This document shows positions 62,213-64,000 of a stretch of DNA of 64,000 nucleotides, piece by piece. Source of the DNA: Lepidodermella squamata (taxonomy: Eukaryota; Gastrotricha); contig JBLDXI010000024.1 of NCBI GenBank assembly GCA_047495785.1, positions 434,001-498,000 on the forward strand, read 5' to 3'. Each line of letters opens with the position of its first letter. Position 1 is the stretch's first letter. The notes under the pieces are model-generated. The model did not search any database. It was not told the DNA's origin and saw only the letters and a program-made list of their open reading frames with translations. A program made the translations under genes and the position numbers.

Positions 62213-64000
62213 TCATTTCTTAGTTTTCTCTTTAGAAAGCAATTCGCCGGCATTAAAAACTTCCTGCTCGTCATCATCGGCGTTTTCCTGCTTTCGAAGC
62301 TCGGCCTCTCTTTCATTTTTTCGGCACTTCCACCACACATAGCCATTCACCGGTAAGGAAAGAAACAAGAACAGACTTGTGATAGCATGAAACCAGAAAG
62401 ACAGACTGTTCGGCTCAAAAACAGAACAATGCCTGACGGGGTCAGATACTTCGTTCGCCGATGACTTCGAAGGAGGTGTAGTCGTTGTGCAACCTGCAGC
62501 TTGAGGCGTCTCAGTCGAGGATTCTTCCCAATATAAACAAACCGAGTCGAAAACTGCACCGTAAATTACCGGTGCTGGTATGAAGCCTGTCAAAGGTAAA
62601 ATTTTACGAATTGCTTATCGAATCATGTCGAAAAACAAGTTTTACCCAAGAAACTGCAGAAGGAGGATGTGAGACCCACAGCCCAAGACTTGTACTTCTC
62701 TCCGACTACTCTGCAGATGTTGAGGAAAGATGAATGATGACGCATAAAAGGAAATAATTTTGTGAAACAAACCTCATCATAATTATTGTTAGAGGAGTTG
62801 TAGGTAAAAAAATGATGACAGCAAAAATGAATGCCAAAATGTTATAGATGTAGAAAGTTAGGCATCTCGGTGAACTGCCATTTTCTTCGCCACATCTACC
62901 GATAACCGCATAGGATTCAGACCAAGTTTCATTGTTCGGCGACAGAGCATTTGAACAGGCACATCCAGAGAAATGAGTACCATTCCCGAAACGACAGCCG
63001 GCGTGGCACGGCGACACGTAGTGATCGGTATTATTTACACAAATCGGTTGATAAAAGGATGGGCAGCTGTTACAGCCACAAGAATTCGTTGCATTCGAAT
63101 TTGAGAGGCCGATCAAATCGCCGCTTTCGCATCTCATAGGTGACATGGCCATTAAAGCAATGCCGACAATAAGAACGAAGATAAATGTGTAACCCAATGA
63201 TGCAGATTGACTGAGTTTCATTTTCGACATCAGGTACCCGCCGATGAAAGTGCCCAATGCGCACGGTATGGGGTTGGCGATCGCCGAAATAAAATTTGCA
63301 GCTTTTGTACTCTGCAGGAACACCGTCTCAAGGTATTTCGGATAAAAGGTGAAGTAGCCAGCTAAAAAGTAGGTTTGCATGCAAGAGATGAATACTAGCG
63401 CCAGAAACAATTTGTTTCGGAAAAGTATTACAAAATTCCGAGGTATCGCCTTGAGCGAAAATTTCTCCTCTCCCACGGGGTTAACTTCGTTTTCTGCCTT
63501 GCTTTTACGATGGTGTAAGTGATGCTGATGCTGGTGACTTTTTCTTCTCGGGGTAAGTTGCATCGGAAAGAAGAAGAAAAATGGAGCAACAATGGCGAAC
63601 ATGATCGCACAAAGCACAAATCCAATCCACCAAGCTCCCACAAAAGCAGAAGAATTCTCACTAGGCGGATTAGGCTCTAGAGGACGGACGTAAACCGTGG
63701 AAGTAACGCCAGAGGAGAAGAAAAACGCCGCCGCTGGCCCCAGCATCATCATACTACGCAAAAAATTAAAGCCCCAATCTCGATTTGTTAAAGAATTCAC
63801 AAACCTGTAGACAAAGCCAATTAGCGTTGAAGATCTAGATTTATCCACGTTGTTGTCAATGTATAAAATCCCAATGACGTGGTAGGTTGAAGAGGCGGTT
63901 GAAACGACTATTTGAGCAATTACCAGTAAAATCAGAGCAGTAAGAGCGACAGAATTTTCGTCCGCATCTTCATCGGTCGTGGATATCGATGAAGTGTTAA
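62213..64000 (-). CDS. SLCO: Organic anion transporter polypeptide (OATP/SLCO), copy B, 5' part outside window
   Basis: Minus-strand exons 64000-63805 (cut by the window end), 63753-62773, 62710-62646 and 62586-62213 give about 539 residues of the C-terminal three quarters. It is clearly a paralogue of copy A: ASSTYHVIGILYIDNNVDKS, MMMLGPAAAFFFSSGV, EPNPPSENSSAFVGAWWIGF, AIANPIPCALGTFIGGYLMS, a Kazal-like loop (SCPSFYQPICVNNT, SPCHAGC), TPLTIIMMR, VVGEKYKSWAVGLTSSFCS and FIPAPVIYGAVFD, then VNGYVWWK. The exon encoding VVGEK..CSF is 65 bp in both copies. Differences: copy B has an extra intron before MMMLGP, lacks the last two introns of copy A, and has a His-rich cytosolic insert (HQHQHHLHH). 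Confidence 0.9.

Overview
The window reads as nuclear DNA of a nematode-like animal, probably a clade I (Dorylaimia) worm such as a whipworm relative; the species is inferred, not proven. Introns are mostly 49-65 bp with GT-AG ends and are phased so that every gene below could be joined by hand into one open frame. Almost every start codon has a splice-acceptor-like (pyrimidine)AG 0-40 bp upstream with no coding exon before it, as expected where spliced leaders are added in trans. No CRISPR, bacterial operons or convincing tRNA genes were seen.

Layout. 0-6 kb (+): 3' end of NDUFS1 (complex I), OSGEPL1 (mitochondrial tRNA t6A enzyme), a non-autonomous hAT element, and the HSP90 co-chaperone p23. 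7.4-19.6 kb (-): one large FERM-PDZ-tyrosine phosphatase gene (PTPN3/PTPN4 type) with a long glutamine/asparagine/serine-rich linker and two long introns. 24.0-25.6 kb (+): N-myristoyltransferase. 26.3-27.4 kb: a decayed Tc1/mariner-type element. 28.6-30.1 kb (+): a secreted PAN/apple-like protein with a probable GPI tail. 30.6-31.5 kb (-): ELL-associated factor EAF. 32.4-34.3 kb (+): a six-repeat progranulin.

36.5-48.3 kb (+) is the most striking region: three tandem genes for short type IV collagen-like chains (861, 878 and 913 residues). Each has a signal peptide, a shared N-terminal module I do not recognise, a small Cys cluster, a triple helix that counts to about 454 residues in all three, and a C-terminal double C4 (NC1) domain. 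They are about half the length of basement-membrane collagen IV and resemble the spongin short-chain collagen-related family in layout. Matched helix length and matched Cys interruptions suggest that the chains can assemble together.

48.8-54.6 kb (-): MITOK (CCDC51), METTL15 and TUSC2 lie head to tail. The TUSC2 and METTL15 frames overlap by 65 bp, and MITOK is preceded by a poly(A) signal and an acceptor, so the three look like a polycistronic unit of mitochondrial genes. IMPDH follows on the same strand. 57.5-64 kb (-): two tandem OATP (SLCO) transporters with extracellular Kazal-like modules, the second cut by the window end, with a small secreted-peptide candidate between them. The remaining intergenic DNA holds simple repeats, a possible decayed integrin alpha exon and little else that I can support.
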